Shown: positions 25,301-37,380 of the stretch, in pieces
Layout: each line of letters starts with the position of its first letter
How positions within the stretch are numbered: the first letter of the stretch is position 1
Assembly (NCBI RefSeq): GCF_905163445.1
Contig: NC_053183.1
Location: 558,001 to 622,000 of the forward strand
Direction of reading: 5' to 3'
DNA length: 64,000 nt
DNA from: Pararge aegeria
Taxonomy: Eukaryota > Arthropoda > Insecta > Lepidoptera > Nymphalidae
The notes under the pieces: model-generated
Seen by the model: only the letters and a program-made list of their open reading frames with translations
What the model was told of the DNA's origin: nothing
Databases searched by the model: none
Program-made: the position numbers and the translations under genes

Positions 25301-27581
25301 TCGCTGGCGCGCTACACGCCGAGCAAGACGCGCGCGGACGCGTTCGCGCTCGGCCTGGCGCGCCCCGCCGCCTGCGCGCCGCACGGTGAGTGTGCGCCCA
25401 GCATTATGTACTCATAATGAGCCTGTCCCCGTCCGAGAGAATACCAATACACTCGTTTTGCACTCGCAATTAACACAACACTGTGACAATGTTTTTCATC
25501 ATCATCAAATCAATCCATTACCGGCCCACCACAGGGCACGTGTCTCCTCCCACGATGAGAAGGGGTTAAGGCCGTAGTCCACCACGCTGGCCCAGTGCGG
25601 ATCGGTGGACTCCACACACCTTTCAGAACATCATGTAAAACTCTCAGGCATGCAGGTTTCTTCACGATGGTTTCGTTGAAGCAAGTGATATTTTAATTAC
25701 TTGAAACGCACATAACTTAGAAAAGTTAGAGGTGCTGAGATTGAAACTCGATCCCCGGAAAGTGAAGTCGAGCTCCTACCCACTGGGCTATTATCGCTTC
25801 ACACTATAATTTTGCTGTGCTAATTTTTGACATTTTGCTAAGACTGCATTTCTAAAAACGAATACAGAGACTTTTCCTGCAAAAAGGAGCTCTAATGACG
25901 TATCCTTAAAGTCAAAGTCAAAAATATCTTTATTCAAGTAGGCCCATAGATGCATACATTACATGAGTATTACACGGTAGTGAGGTGATGACGATAACCA
26001 TTTTCGTACATTTACTTATTTCTAATGTTTAAATTATTGCAGTCACATTTTTTCTTCAATTTAGAAATGTTTTTATGAATATACATTAAATTTTCAAATA
26101 CACTATTAACTCTGTAATGGACTCTACCTCGTTTTCTTCTATGCCTTTCCGTTTCCGGAAAAACGGTAAGAAGTAGAACGTCTTTTGCAGATGCAGCAGA
26201 ATTCCGAATCTCAGTTTTAGCAAAATGTCAAAAAACGCCTTTAAAATGAGCGCGGCAGAATGGCACATTTGTCGCAATAATGATATAGGAACTGTGCTTT
26301 ACACGAACCTTCACAACCTAACACTATTTCATACAATCTTACGTACGTCAAATTGTAACTTCTACCTTATTGTGCTATTGTATATGTATCTCTGTGAATT
26401 TTCTCTGTGGTGTACAATAGAAGTGTATTCATTCATTCATTCATTCATACCTCAGTTTGTGTTTTTTTGCTTTAAACTTTAAATAGACTATCTGGTCAAC
26501 TATTAGGTAACGATTATTTATTATCAGTCAGCGATAATAACGATTAGTGATAAATTTGTTTTGTTGTGTTCCTTATTTGATATCTTGAGTGTTGGTATTC
26601 GTATTTACGCGTTAAGATGTCCGGACCGACGGCATACCATGCTGTCTGACAACGGTGGATAAGTAGAGAGTAAATTCTGATATCTAAGATCGATCATTCT
26701 CACTATGTGAAAATGATTTCCTCGAAGAGCCATTTAACAATTCTTCTTTTAAAGATCAAATCTTCTATATATTGTGTAAGTCACATGTTTACCGCAAGGC
26801 TGGATGTATATTATGATATCTCATGGATACATACAAAGACCTTTGCTTCCACTATATGAATGTGCATTGCAAACATCTGAAATGCTCTTCCGGCTGTCGT
26901 TCTCCCCTCCGCCTTCATTAGGATACCTTTAAATCAAGAGTAATATTTTAAGCATTTTCATCACCCACTAATTTAAATGAGAAAGTTACCTCTAACGATT
27001 TTTTTTTAATTTTGGCATAAAATTATACTATAGTTTTTTTTATACTGTTATCTCCTCTCCGAGATCAAGGTTAAAAAAAAATTAAAATTTAATACATATT
27101 GCATCTGGCAACTCTTTGAAATAGTAAAAGTTAGTTAAAAAATTTAAACAACCCCCGGTGTTTTCTGTATAGTCTACATTATTGTACTAGTCAAATCTGT
27201 TCATTGGATACCTATATTGTGGGAGTTTTGAAAAATGTTATCCGCCATCTTGGACTGATTTTTACCAAATATAGCTAAGAGCACTCCCGACTTATTCACC
27301 GTCCAAACAGAAAAAAAACTAAATCAAAATCGATTCATCCGGAAAATACGATGCCACAGACTGACACACACATCAAACTTATACAATAAAAGCAAATGGT
27401 AGAATGAATCCGGGCAAGTCACGACCTTAATGGCAATATCCGTCCGGCAGAGTCCGAGCCGGCGCCCGGCGCGGCCGCGGACGGCGCCGACGAGCCCGAC
27501 GCCGACGCGCGGCCGTGCGCCGCCGAGAGCGCGCGCTCGTGGAGCGAGGCGCGCACGCACGCCACCGACCTGCTGTTCTAA
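19341..27581 (+). CDS. 3' part of an unidentified Pro/Ala-rich protein gene (possibly phostensin/taperin-like), partial
   Basis: Four GC-rich exons share one reading frame: 19341-19520 (phase 0 in and out, donor GTGAGC), 20476-20671 (phase 0 to 1, donor GTACGA), 25293-25385 (phase 1 to 1, donor GTGAGT) and 27451-27581 (phase 1 in, ends TAA). All acceptors end in AG and all phases join. The 210-residue C-terminal stretch has an acidic Asp/Ser/Glu run, a segment with VRFVNDNVLINGRSSL, then LKLQFDDSLTRTFEYPSE, three APAPP repeats, LARYTPSKTRADAFALGLA, and an acidic tail ending HATDLLF. The FEYPSE and YTPSK segments remind me of the C-terminal half of phostensin/taperin proteins (phosphatase-1-binding, actin-associated), but this is from memory and weak. 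No start codon is visible, so upstream exons lie left of 19341 or outside the window. Codon choice is strongly G/C-ending, unlike the AT-rich introns. Confidence 0.7.
20097..20281. mobile_element. Foldback MITE in an intron
   Basis: Inverted ends of about 50 bp (gagattttctacctac... and ...gtaggtagaaaatctc) with matched inner blocks gatcgcgtgaaa/tttacgcgatc. A decayed relative lies at about 21533-21710. Confidence 0.75.
20561..20605 (+). repeat. In-frame 15-bp tandem repeat encoding APAPP
   Basis: Three copies of a C-rich 15-bp unit in the exon 20476-20671 encode three APAPP blocks. Confidence 0.8.
21533..21710. repeat. Decayed relative of the 20097 foldback element
   Basis: Shares attctacctac, gaccgcgtgaaag and catctagtgac with the 20097-20281 copy; its right arm is degraded. 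Confidence 0.5.
21730..21905 (+). repeat. Interspersed repeat family 3 copy
   Basis: Contains ggggctaacctgttagggg and cccctaatcggtttatacgc as in the 8205-8410 copy. Confidence 0.6.
22349..22419 (+). CDS. Candidate alternative terminal exon of the 19341-27581 gene
   Basis: A short GC-rich island inside an AT-rich intron begins right after an AG acceptor (tggtgtcag) and supplies the two bases needed to complete the phase-1 codon left by the exon ending at 20671. It then reads 23 codons with strong G/C-ending bias (VFALLPRRLLRLAGHARAEAFV) to a TGA. Joined to that exon it would replace the 25293 and 27451 exons with a basic, leucine-rich tail. A GTGAGC donor-like site overlaps the stop at 22416, but using it would shift the frame of the next exon. 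It could instead be an unrelated CpG-rich patch. Confidence 0.4.
22503..22645. mobile_element. hAT-type MITE, copy 3
   Basis: Termini CAGTGGCGTGCAC and GTGCACGCCACTG with an 8-bp duplication, acactaca and actctaca (7 of 8). The body differs from copies 1 and 2. Confidence 0.85.
22700..24290. other. Intron, nothing recognised
   Basis: AT-rich; near 22730-23000 several loose copies of a cattcttttacacaggg-type phrase give a weak local tandem pattern. No exon seen. Confidence 0.4.
24298..24622 (+). mobile_element. LEP1-like Helitron, third copy
   Basis: Same subfamily as 13527-13940 in the opposite orientation; ends ggcaacagCTAGT before a host T. The 5' end is degenerate (ttacttgatatcataaatg). 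Confidence 0.75.
25497..25800 (-). mobile_element. SINE family 2, full copy
   Basis: A tRNA-like head on the minus strand at the right end, body with gcatgcaggtttcttcacga and gtggactccacacacctt (as on plus). It follows closely on the exon at 25293-25385. Confidence 0.75.
25911..26100 (-). mobile_element. LINE 3' tail fragment
   Basis: Plus strand gtcaaagtcaaaaatatctt and attacacggtagtgaggtga match the 4000-4570 LINE tail. Confidence 0.65.
26426..26448. repeat. (ATTC)n microsatellite
   Basis: Five tandem copies of cattc-type tetranucleotide in an intron. Confidence 0.8.
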
Positions 27582-30500
27582 CCGGCCGCCGCGCACACTG
27601 AGTGCGGCACACGTCCTAATATAATTCCACGCTGAAACTAGCGAGAGGTCTCAGATCGATTTATTTTAAGTCTGCTTCCCAAAAAAGTCCATTTAAATAT
27701 TCAGAAAGTTATCACTGAGCAATAATGTTCTGCGTACTGTACTTCAGTAGACACGTCCGACTCCGACGGTATCTAGTGATCGTGTGGGTATTAGTATTGA
27801 ATGCGTTATGTGGACTCGCCACTTGATGCCCAATGGGCCGTCATATGCAGTACATAATGCATTAATGCTCAAAGAAAAATTAGGCTTAATCGAATGGGAA
27901 GTGTAATGCCCGTTTTACTATATAAAAAGTAAAAGTCACACACACAACACAACACATAGGTGATAACGATTGGTGAGCAGCTGATGTTTGTCTAAGTATC
28001 TCCTTAGTTTAGGCATTACCTTGTTCTTTGTTAGCGAAAACGGGCATTAGTTCTATTTATTTTGAGTTTCAATCCCCAAATTAATGTTTTAATTTATGTT
28101 TTAGCAGTCTACTAATTTGCTTGCATTTAATGAGACCGAAAATTAGATACTAGAGCTAAACGCAATCTAGTCGCTGCATTCAAATAAGTAAGAGCGCTGG
28201 AGTTAAAGGCGCATGCCGCCGGCCTCAATGAAAATTGTAAAAATCATTCCTCTAATGTAATACAAAACCATTCCGAGCGTATTTTGTATGCTAGAAACTA
28301 TTAAATATCAACATGACAATGTATATAATTATAAGAATGTACCAAAAGTAGGTTTCGCCAGTCTTCCGACCAACGAAAATTTCAACTACCCGCAGTTTTC
28401 AACTTTTAAAATATATCGTATTTTTGTAACAATTTAAAAATGATGACTCTTTGTAAGTGATTTTGTACTCGACATTGCAATAGCCCGAGAGACCACCTAT
28501 GTCACTCTGCTGCTTATTTTTATGGAGAGACAACTATGAACTCTGACCAATATTTAATATAAACACGGCTCCACCAGGTGGCCTCTCGGTCCGTAGTGTT
28601 ACTTAACCATTAATTATAGTAATAACATTTGTAACGCCAAAAGCATATTCACGTGCGACGTAAGATAAGCGCTGCTCAATAATAGTTCAATTGGTAGGAA
28701 CGCTCAGTCATATCTAACAAGTACTTAACTAACACGCAGACTAAAGGAAAAGGTAGACGGACGATCGTTGGCGCGAAAAGACCAAAGTATTGCCAAAGTA
28801 CGTATATTCTGCCAATAAATTGTGATCTCAACGATTTCAAAAGTACGATTCAAGAACTTTTTCTTTTAGTCTGTAAAACATGAATTTTAACGTAATCAAG
28901 CTCGACTGATTAGTATAGCTTATTATAAACAACATTTTGATAGTGTACACAATCTTATACTGAAATATGTCCTGTTTCGATTGTAAAATACAATCACTGC
29001 GTGCTGAATAGAAGCAAAAGTATCAAGTGGGCATCTCTAATTAGCGAGTGAGAGAGCAGTAGACATACTAAAACCAAACTTACCAAACAGAGCCACATAA
29101 TTTTCCTTCTTTACAGCGCAGACTGATGTACATTGGATGTATTTAACTACTAAATATAAATCATTCCTGTAAGTCCATTCCTAAATTATTAACAACGCGA
29201 GATTTTTGGACGTTTTTACACATTTTATACTGAATAATGACTATATATCATAATAATTATTATCGTAATACAAAATATGAAGTAATGTTAACATAGTACG
29301 TAACAATGTATTGAGTACCATGTCACAGACTAAATGAAAATACGTCTATACGGAGTGATAGTGATTAAGTTGGCAAAGGCTCTTGAAATCGGGTTCCTTG
29401 GGTTCAAGGTTTTGTTTTTGTTGCAAAATTCGCCATCGGCTGAATTAATGATACTCTTGCTATTAAAATGCAAGAGGATTGTTAGAGATACAAATTCATT
29501 TAAATAATATACTGAAGGCATGTGAATATGCCATTGAAATGACTTTAGCCGTTTATGAATTGCTCTTCTGGAAAAGACAATCGGGAAGTTTGCGTTCATA
29601 TTAATAGTCGCCCAAATTTATTATCACCTTGTTATATTCGTCTAGTCTGTGCACGTACTAGCAACCAATCAGTATGTACTACTTAGTGATTAGTGATCGT
29701 TATATTCGCTGGAACCGTGTGCAATTCTTACTGTATTATAATATTTAAATTAAACGTGCGTTGCTTGAAGCAAAAATATTAATGTTTAAAAGTTCGACGG
29801 TTTTCATTAGTTGGCATTTTTTAAACGCATCTCTGTAATGATTCCGACTGGTGATTTGCATTGGTCGCTACCTCGCGGAGGGTAATCCCCGCATGTTGGC
29901 TGATTTCGTGTCATTATTACGCTCGCGGGGATTTCCCGCCGGAGGCCTATCGATCAATGATGCGTTATATTCACCTGAAAGTTGAAATAGTGTAAGTTTT
30001 CAAGGTCATGAAAAAAAAAACTAGAGCTTCGTTATTAAATCACGACGTTAAGAGGGTTTACATCACGTCACATCTCGTTTTCTCGTTATTTACTAGTCAA
30101 GTTTGAAAACTTTGTCTGGAATCGTTTAGGCTGGCAAAATGGAACGACAATGATGCCAATGCCGCTGTCACCATAATTCACTTGAAAACAACGTTATAGA
30201 GTAACAAAAACTTACACGTAAAACAAACTACGTACTGAAAAAACTTACGTACAGAAGTAATATGTAATGCAGTTAGTTTCAGATATAGAAGTGTGGACAT
30301 ATGTAAACGTCTCTCTTCCACTCTCTTCTGACGTCAGTGTTTTGTTATTCTAAAACGACTACGTCACAGTGCATTCCACGTACAGTCTTAGACTGCGAGT
30401 ATAAAATATCATAGTCAGGTCGACGATGATGTTGGAGCCGGCTGCTTCTAACGGCTTTGAAAACTTACACTATGGGTTCTGGCCCGACGTTCGTGACGTG

Positions 30501-33500
30501 TACATATTGTAATTGTTTAATCGTCGTTTCAACTCGGCCCCGACACGGGCGCGAGCGGCTCACGAGCATTTATTTTAGTTTAATTGAACGCCGCGCCAAG
30601 TAGCGTCGCTTCGTCAACATCGTACGCACGCACACCTCCAAGCGATGCAACGGCATGCGATATCTCCCGTGCACCGTATGTAGACTGCAGTACCATTAGT
30701 ACGAACTTTCATATCGCGTTAGTGTCGGTAGTGTTCTAGTATCGATCATCAGCGTCTTATTTAAGCCCGAATTCGACGTAAGCTTTTTGAACCCAAAATC
30801 GTTAGCTTAGTGCATTCGTTTTTAAATCATATAGATACTTTAAATCCGTATGAAAAGAAAAAGGCAAACTCGGGTTCGTGGAGTGTTTATCTTCATAAAA
30901 TTATAATGACATTCGTATTCGTTTGGGACGTTTTATGCGATCGGTACGCACTGATGATGTTTAGTCTTTCAATACTCAATAATGCCTAATAGAAGCTTAT
31001 AGGTGTTAGGATTTGCTTTAGCATCAATCTGCCTTATGGGAAGCAGCACGCAAGCGTACAGTAAGCCTAAAAAAAGAAACGATTGCGTTCGAAGCGACGC
31101 TACGCGAGCGGCGGCGTATATTTAGCGTAGGTTAGTATATAGTAGCTGATTCGTTCAGGCACGCTTTAAGAGTGTCATATTATTTGTTTGTTTGTATGTA
31201 ATGTACGGACCGCTGCGTCATACATCCAGCGTTATATAACATGATATATCGATGTTCACATTGTGTGGCGATCTCCCGGGCGCCGGACCTGTGATTGTTG
31301 CTAAGCACACAGTAGCCGCGGCGGGGGCGGCGCTAAACGTAGGAGGGTGATTTGGCTTTATTGTATTAGCGGGTATCAGGCGGTTAAGACACTGTAATAT
31401 CGTTCGATAATTGCATATCGGTCGCAACTTTAACCTCATAGAAAGCTGTCCTGTTGATCTGCAACTAGCAATGCATTTTGGCCGTTTTTTGCTCAGAAAG
31501 CACGATAAACCATGGTTCCATGGTTCTACTAACAACAGCTGTTAGTTGTGCTATGAGGCGGTATAATTATTCTACAACCTGAACAATTCCTCCATTTCCA
31601 ACAGGTTGCGGGACGTAAGGTAACATTCTGTCCCCGTAAAAAACCATCAAATCCATCTACCGTCTCCGCCCCGCCCTTAAAGTTATATTTTATTAGTTAC
31701 TTGGGTAATAGTTAAATTTGATGTTGCCTCTGACAGTACTACTTGACAATTGGTCGATGATATCTAAATGTTATTACAAAAATATTAGACATAACATTAT
31801 AAATAACATAGATATCGTATAAGCACAGCATCTATTTTTGCTCCATATCTTCGTCGTAATTTCCAGTTAAAATTCTTGTCGTAGGAATGTAATTAAAGGC
31901 ATAGATTTTTTTTTTTCAAAACTAACATTAAAATCACCAGCCTAAATTATTGGTAACTTATGTTTATCGGTTATTCGGAAACCGCCACGCCAACAGTCAG
32001 GTTTACTCTCCGCCTAAAGATGTATCACATCAAAAAATGGCACTACATTTAACTTGACAGTCTAGTTTTGAGATTTGTACACAACATCATCGGCATTATT
32101 GTTTGATCATTGTACGTCAGAGAAAGGGAGTCAGCAAGTCGTGATGGCGATCATATCTCGGTGCTGGGGGATTGCGGAGAGCAGTTGTTCGAACCGATGG
32201 TGGGATTGTAGTTAGGGCCCGACCGCACGGAGCGGTTTTCGCGCGGCCGACAAAAGCGTCAGCCATATGTACCTACTTTACAACTCGTGTCAGAATCAAT
32301 GTCTGTATTTGGACTATTCTCAAGAGATACTGTAATTGCTTTTCGCGAACAGATTTGTAGCCAAATCTCTTGTACATTGTGTGCCAAAAGAAAGAAAATG
32401 GTCCATTTAAGAGTACGCTGGCCGTAACTCCTCGTGTTAGGTTAAAAAAAACATTGCGGCTCACACTTGCAGCGAATCGAGCTATGTTATAACCCAAAAT
32501 GAAATACCTCCTGGTACTAAAGAGAGTAAAAGTTGTGAAAAAACGAATCAACGGAACATTCATTGTAATAAACAAAACTTATTCGTTTGAGTAAGTCAAG
32601 TGTACTTTCTTAACAAGTGTTGAAGTGATAAATTACACAACTCTATTAATAAAATACTTAGCTTTAATTATGTTTGCTCAAAAATATATATAATTATTCT
32701 GATTAGTTATAGTATTATAGTTTAGTTAAGGTTGTAGATAATGGTGAGATAAATCGACAGATATAATGCTTTAGGGTCTAAAAGAATAAATAGTACATTT
32801 GGTGGTTGTCGATTACGTCTGATGTAGCAATGTGTGAACAGCGCAACCTTAAGCTCTTATCGCGTACCTATTTAACGGCCCATTTTCCTTGTACTTTTGG
32901 CACACAACATGACTGAGCTATTATTACCTAAATGGAGTTACAGTTATGGTGTTTGATTGTTTACACAGGCACACTTTGTCACCAGTATAAGGCCACGTTA
33001 CGGTTGGCGCCGCCCTGGCCCGCCCGACGCGCTCGCCGTCGACGCTGAGTGTAGCGCGCACACTTGCCAATGCCTAGTTATATTGTATTACTTGTATGTT
33101 AGTGTGTCTACGTTATGACTATATGCATTATTGTATACATTTATTGAATAAGCATTCTATTGGTGATTATTAATTGTAAAATTATTGTATACCCATAGGT
33201 CGTAATAAACTTTATGATCGGCTCGTATGTTCTCTGAATTGAGAATATGAGTTTTAAATAAAATAGGTCTTGAAGTAATCATATTCATAAACACCTCTCA
33301 AGGGTTTAGAAATTGGAGTAAAAGTTTGATTGAGAAAATTTTACTTATTAAAAATTGTACTCTGACGCAGTCTCGTGCGAATACTTATAAAGACCCAAAA
33401 TCAAATTCAAAAATGCATTATTCATGGAGACCTATTACGGGCACTTGTGAAGCTATAGGTTTGTGAGGTGATGGTGATAACCACATACGTAACAACCTCC

Positions 33501-34541
33501 TTACCCCTTCAGGAGTCGCGGTCATACTATTATTTTATTTTATTACCATGACAAAGGTTTCTTGATATATTCATTTTTAAGGCTAAGCTGTATAAACGGT
33601 CATAAAGTTTGGTGCGAGCTCTAACTTAGTGTAATACGCAGTAGTCGAGTTAACTTTTGTACGAGCATTAGATATTTAAAATACTCCGGTTCCGCTCGTT
33701 ACGAGTGCCTCAGACCGATACGTTTATAGAGCTGTTTAAACATAAACTTATTGGTTCAAATACTATAGTTTTTGGGTACAAAAGGTCATAAGCTCCAGGC
33801 GATATTACTTAGAACACCCAGCGTAATACCTTGTGCAACTCCCTTGGGGATCGTTAGTGGAACGCGTTCGAATCTAGCTTCAAAACTATTGGTTTTAGAT
33901 AAGGCATATCCACGGAACTAAGAACATATAGAAACCTCATTCGACCATTATTGTGTCCAAAAATACAGAAGACGTCCCGACACGTCTCACTTCTCGCGCG
34001 CGAAATGTTGCCTAATCACAAATTTATTTTCCTCATTTTATGGTAAACGATTAGAACATTAGAGTTAAAATAATTATTGACAACTGTTAAATAAATGGTC
34101 AACGTAGCGACCAATCGCCTGTTCCAGAAACACTACTAAAGTGGAGTGGTTTTTGTTTCTTCAATATTAGTCGTGTACACGTAAGTTGTGCTCTTCTAAC
34201 TTAATTTTTTGATAAAAATCACTTGAATTTTCCATATAAACTCATGCTACATTTAGCAATCACCCAACTTCTAAGCTACGAAGCTCCATAAATGGCATCG
34301 CGCTGGGTGTTCTAAGCCGTGTCGCAAGCATGTCGTCGCAAATTGCAAACTGACCTACTTCAGCTGCGCGAGGCTGCCTCCTGGACGGTCTCCGCGACTG
34401 AACGGCAATAAAATATGTACACAAATAAATAGCGTTGTTTTACTTCTTTGCTGCTACCCCCTCACCTTTCATACGCTACATACTCATGAAAACTTTAAAA
34501 CTACGATACCGATTTTAATAATTATTTCACTACTAGCTGAT
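27582..34541. other. Long 3' flank without a recognisable gene
   Basis: AT-rich, with GC-richer patches near 30540-30620, 31250-31330 and 32990-33060 that hold no frame I trust. The beginning is presumably the 3' UTR of the 19341-27581 gene (first AATAAA near 28815). A LINE tail fragment lies at about 33390-33490. Confidence 0.45.
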
Positions 34542-34700
34542 ACCCGCAACGTCGTTCGCGTGGATCAAGGAACTCTCCCATTTCACGAGAAAATAGTAGC
34601 CTATGTGCTATTCCAGATTACAATCTATCTCTTACAACAAACTTCAGTCTATTTTGCGTGATAAACATCCACACTTTAATAACATTTATCATATTTATAG
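34542..34700 (-). mobile_element. Helitron-like 3' fragment
   Basis: Plus strand opens actagctgatacccgcaacg, the inverted end of a LEP1-like Helitron, followed by a decayed body; the other end is lost. Confidence 0.6.
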
Positions 34701-35676
34701 TAATTAGAAAGCTATTTTATGAAGAAATAACGCAGGCTTTACTTAGTAGTCTCGTTCGCGCTGTCTAAATGGCAAGCCATACAGCAACGCAGACGAGTGG
34801 TAGAAGTAATATAGCAATCGCTTAAACATAAGCCACATTACTCTAAGTTAAACTAAGTCGAAATAAATTAATGAAAATCTTGCCCTTTACACATATGCCT
34901 CCTGGTCCCGGTGTTTTTTGACACATGATCGATCTATCAAGAAATACAAATATACCATGGACAAAGCCCATCACTTTTGGTAGGCCTTTGGTTTTATACT
35001 TGGCGACATTGATTTAATATATAAATATTATCATTACTTTGGCATAGAGCAGTTCACACCAAAAAGAATACAATTTGATTTATGCAAGTAGTCGATGAGT
35101 ATACAAATACAAAAAGTGCGTCAGTTGACTGTTGAGTTTAGAAAATCCAAAGATAAATTACCTACATTCAACCAAAGTCATCTGTCATCACTCATCTCTG
35201 TTTTCGATATTTTAGATTTGTCTTCAATTTCGACTTATTTTGCATTTTGTTACGCTTTGTGATCGTAATTAGAAGAAAAATGATACTGTATAATAAAATC
35301 CATACGAAAAATTTCTTCTGAGATCTTCGCCACACATCACATAACGAAGATTTTATGTCTCTTTCATAAAGTCGCAAAAATCGAATACTTGCATTCGCTA
35401 CAAAATGTGAATTGGTGAAGGTCATTTCATAATTCGTACGTCTTTATGTCGTCGTTGCCAAACTGAAGTGAGTCCCGAGTATTTTTCCGTAATCCGTATC
35501 GTGCGACTAGACAGTGAGTAAGAACGCGAGGCGTGTCGCGTACCTTTACGTAACCAACTTAGTTTGCTATTAGGTCCATAGTAAAGGATTTAATCGATCC
35601 CGGTGGTGTCCTCAATTCGGATCCGTCACAGTAGCCTGTCCGCGTCTGCCCGAGGAACCCGTCACTACTTATCAAA
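34701..35676. other. Upstream region of P5CDH
   Basis: Becomes GC-richer after about 35430. The minus frame at 35192-35425 (77 codons) shows a hydrophobic stretch but no recognised motif and is probably chance. Confidence 0.45.
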
Positions 35677-37380
35677 ATGATTTCCGCTATCTGTTCGAGG
35701 ACGGTGTTCCGGGCGCGCTCGCTGGAGCGCTGCGCGTCCAGCGTGGTGGAGCTTCCGAAGCTCGAGGACTTCGACGTGAAGAACGAGCCCGTGCTCGGCT
35801 ACCGCGCTGGCAGCCGCGAGCGCACCGAGCTCGTCAACGAGCTGAAGCGGACCGCCGCCGTCACCGAGGAGGTGCCCATCGTCATCGGCGACGAGAGCAT
35901 CAAGGAAGGCGAGCCGCTGTACCAGGTGATGCCGCACGACCACGGCCGCAAGATCGCCAAGTACTACTACGCGGGCGAGAAGACTATCCAGAAGGCGATC
36001 CAGGTGTCGGTGGAGGCGCAAAGGCGATGGGACCGCACGCCGTTGGAAGAGCGCGTCCGCATCTGGCACCGCGCCGCCGACCTCATGGCTGGCGCGCACC
36101 GCCAGCGCCTCAACGCCGCTACCATGCTGGGCCAGTCCAAGACCGCTGTGCAGGCGGAAATCGACTCTGCGGCCGAACTCATCGACTTTATCCGTTTCAA
36201 CGTGTTCTTCTTGAAGGAAAACGCCAAATACCAGCCCATCTCCGAGAACCCCTCCGTTACTAGGAACTCTCTGAGGTTCCGTGGCCTGGATGGCTTCATT
36301 GCTGCCATCAGTCCATTCAATTTCACTGCAATTGGAGGCAATTTAGCATACACCCCTGCCCTTATGGGTAATGGCGTGCTGTGGAAGCCATCTGACACTG
36401 CACTGCTTTCCAACTGGCGCATCTTTAACATTATGAGAGAAGCTGGTCTACCACCTGGCATTGTCAACTTTGTCCCAGCCGACGGGCCCACTTTTGGACG
36501 GACAATCACAACTTCACCATTTTTGGCCGGCGTCAACTTTACAGGATCAGTTCCCACATTCAACTGGCTGTGGAATGAAGCAGGCAAAAATCTTAATCGC
36601 TATCGAAACTACCCTAGATTAATTGGAGAATGTGGGGGAAAAAACTATCACTTCATTCATCCTTCTGCTGATGTGCAAACTGTTGTGACCTCTACTATTA
36701 GGTCAGCATTTGAATACTGCGGGCAGAAGTGTTCCGCTTGCTCAAGAATGTACGTTCCAAGATCTCTTTATGAACCTATAAAGCAAGGTCTGCTGGAAGA
36801 ACGCTCCAAACTGAAAATTGGTGATCCTACCGACTTCAAAGTCTTTACAGGGGCTGTCATTGATGACAAAGCCTTTGCCCGAATAACTGGTTACATTAAA
36901 AATGCTAAGCAAAATCCTAAGAACAAAATACTTGGAGGTGGTGAATTTGATAGCAGCAAGGGCTACTTTGTGCAACCCACCATTATTGAGACCACTGATC
37001 CACATGATAAATTGATGATAGAGGAAATCTTTGGACCTGTTCTCACAATGTATGTGTATGAAGATAAAGATTTACCAAAAGCATTGGACCTTGTAGGCTC
37101 ATCAACTAAATTTGCTTTAACTGGTGCAGTGTATGCAACAGATCAAAAATTCCTAGACACAGCCCTGGAGGAGCTCAAGATGACAGCAGGTAATTTCTAT
37201 TTAAATGATAAATCCACTGGCTCTGTGGTGGGGCAGCAACCTTTTGGCGGCGGCCGCATGTCTGGCACGAACGACAAAGCTGGCGGACCAACTTATGTCA
37301 TGCGCTGGACCACACCACAGTCTATCAAAGAAACATTTGTGCCTCTCCGCGACATTGACTACCCTTACATGAGAGATTAA
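35677..37380 (+). CDS. P5CDh1: Delta-1-pyrroline-5-carboxylate dehydrogenase, mitochondrial (ALDH4A1 family), intronless
   Basis: One uninterrupted 567-codon frame encodes the NAD-dependent enzyme that oxidises glutamate semialdehyde (from pyrroline-5-carboxylate) to glutamate in the mitochondrial matrix, the second step of proline breakdown. The first 20 or so residues are rich in Arg/Ser and lack acidic residues, as expected of a targeting peptide. The aldehyde dehydrogenase core follows: SPFNFTAIGGN near 212-222 and LWKPSD near 235-240 (cofactor binding), the general-base motif GECGGKN with Glu318, and the nucleophile motif YCGQKCSACSR with Cys352. Full length fits the family. The ATG has a good insect context (tcaaaATG). 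Codons up to about residue 190 end almost always in G or C; the rest is mixed. The absence of introns is unusual against its multi-exon neighbours. A polyadenylation signal AATAAA lies at 38155-38160. Confidence 0.97.
   Translation: MISAICSRTVFRARSLERCASSVVELPKLEDFDVKNEPVLGYRAGSRERTELVNELKRTAAVTEEVPIVIGDESIKEGEPLYQVMPHDHGRKIAKYYYAGEKTIQKAIQVSVEAQRRWDRTPLEERVRIWHRAADLMAGAHRQRLNAATMLGQSKTAVQAEIDSAAELIDFIRFNVFFLKENAKYQPISENPSVTRNSLRFRGLDGFIAAISPFNFTAIGGNLAYTPALMGNGVLWKPSDTALLSNWRIFNIMREAGLPPGIVNFVPADGPTFGRTITTSPFLAGVNFTGSVPTFNWLWNEAGKNLNRYRNYPRLIGECGGKNYHFIHPSADVQTVVTSTIRSAFEYCGQKCSACSRMYVPRSLYEPIKQGLLEERSKLKIGDPTDFKVFTGAVIDDKAFARITGYIKNAKQNPKNKILGGGEFDSSKGYFVQPTIIETTDPHDKLMIEEIFGPVLTMYVYEDKDLPKALDLVGSSTKFALTGAVYATDQKFLDTALEELKMTAGNFYLNDKSTGSVVGQQPFGGGRMSGTNDKAGGPTYVMRWTTPQSIKETFVPLRDIDYPYMRD

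Noticed and set aside
35665..36099. 144-codon minus-strand ORF
   Set aside because: Antisense shadow of the GC3-rich first part of P5CDH.
35967..36587. 206-codon minus-strand ORF
   Set aside because: Antisense shadow of P5CDH; no motif.
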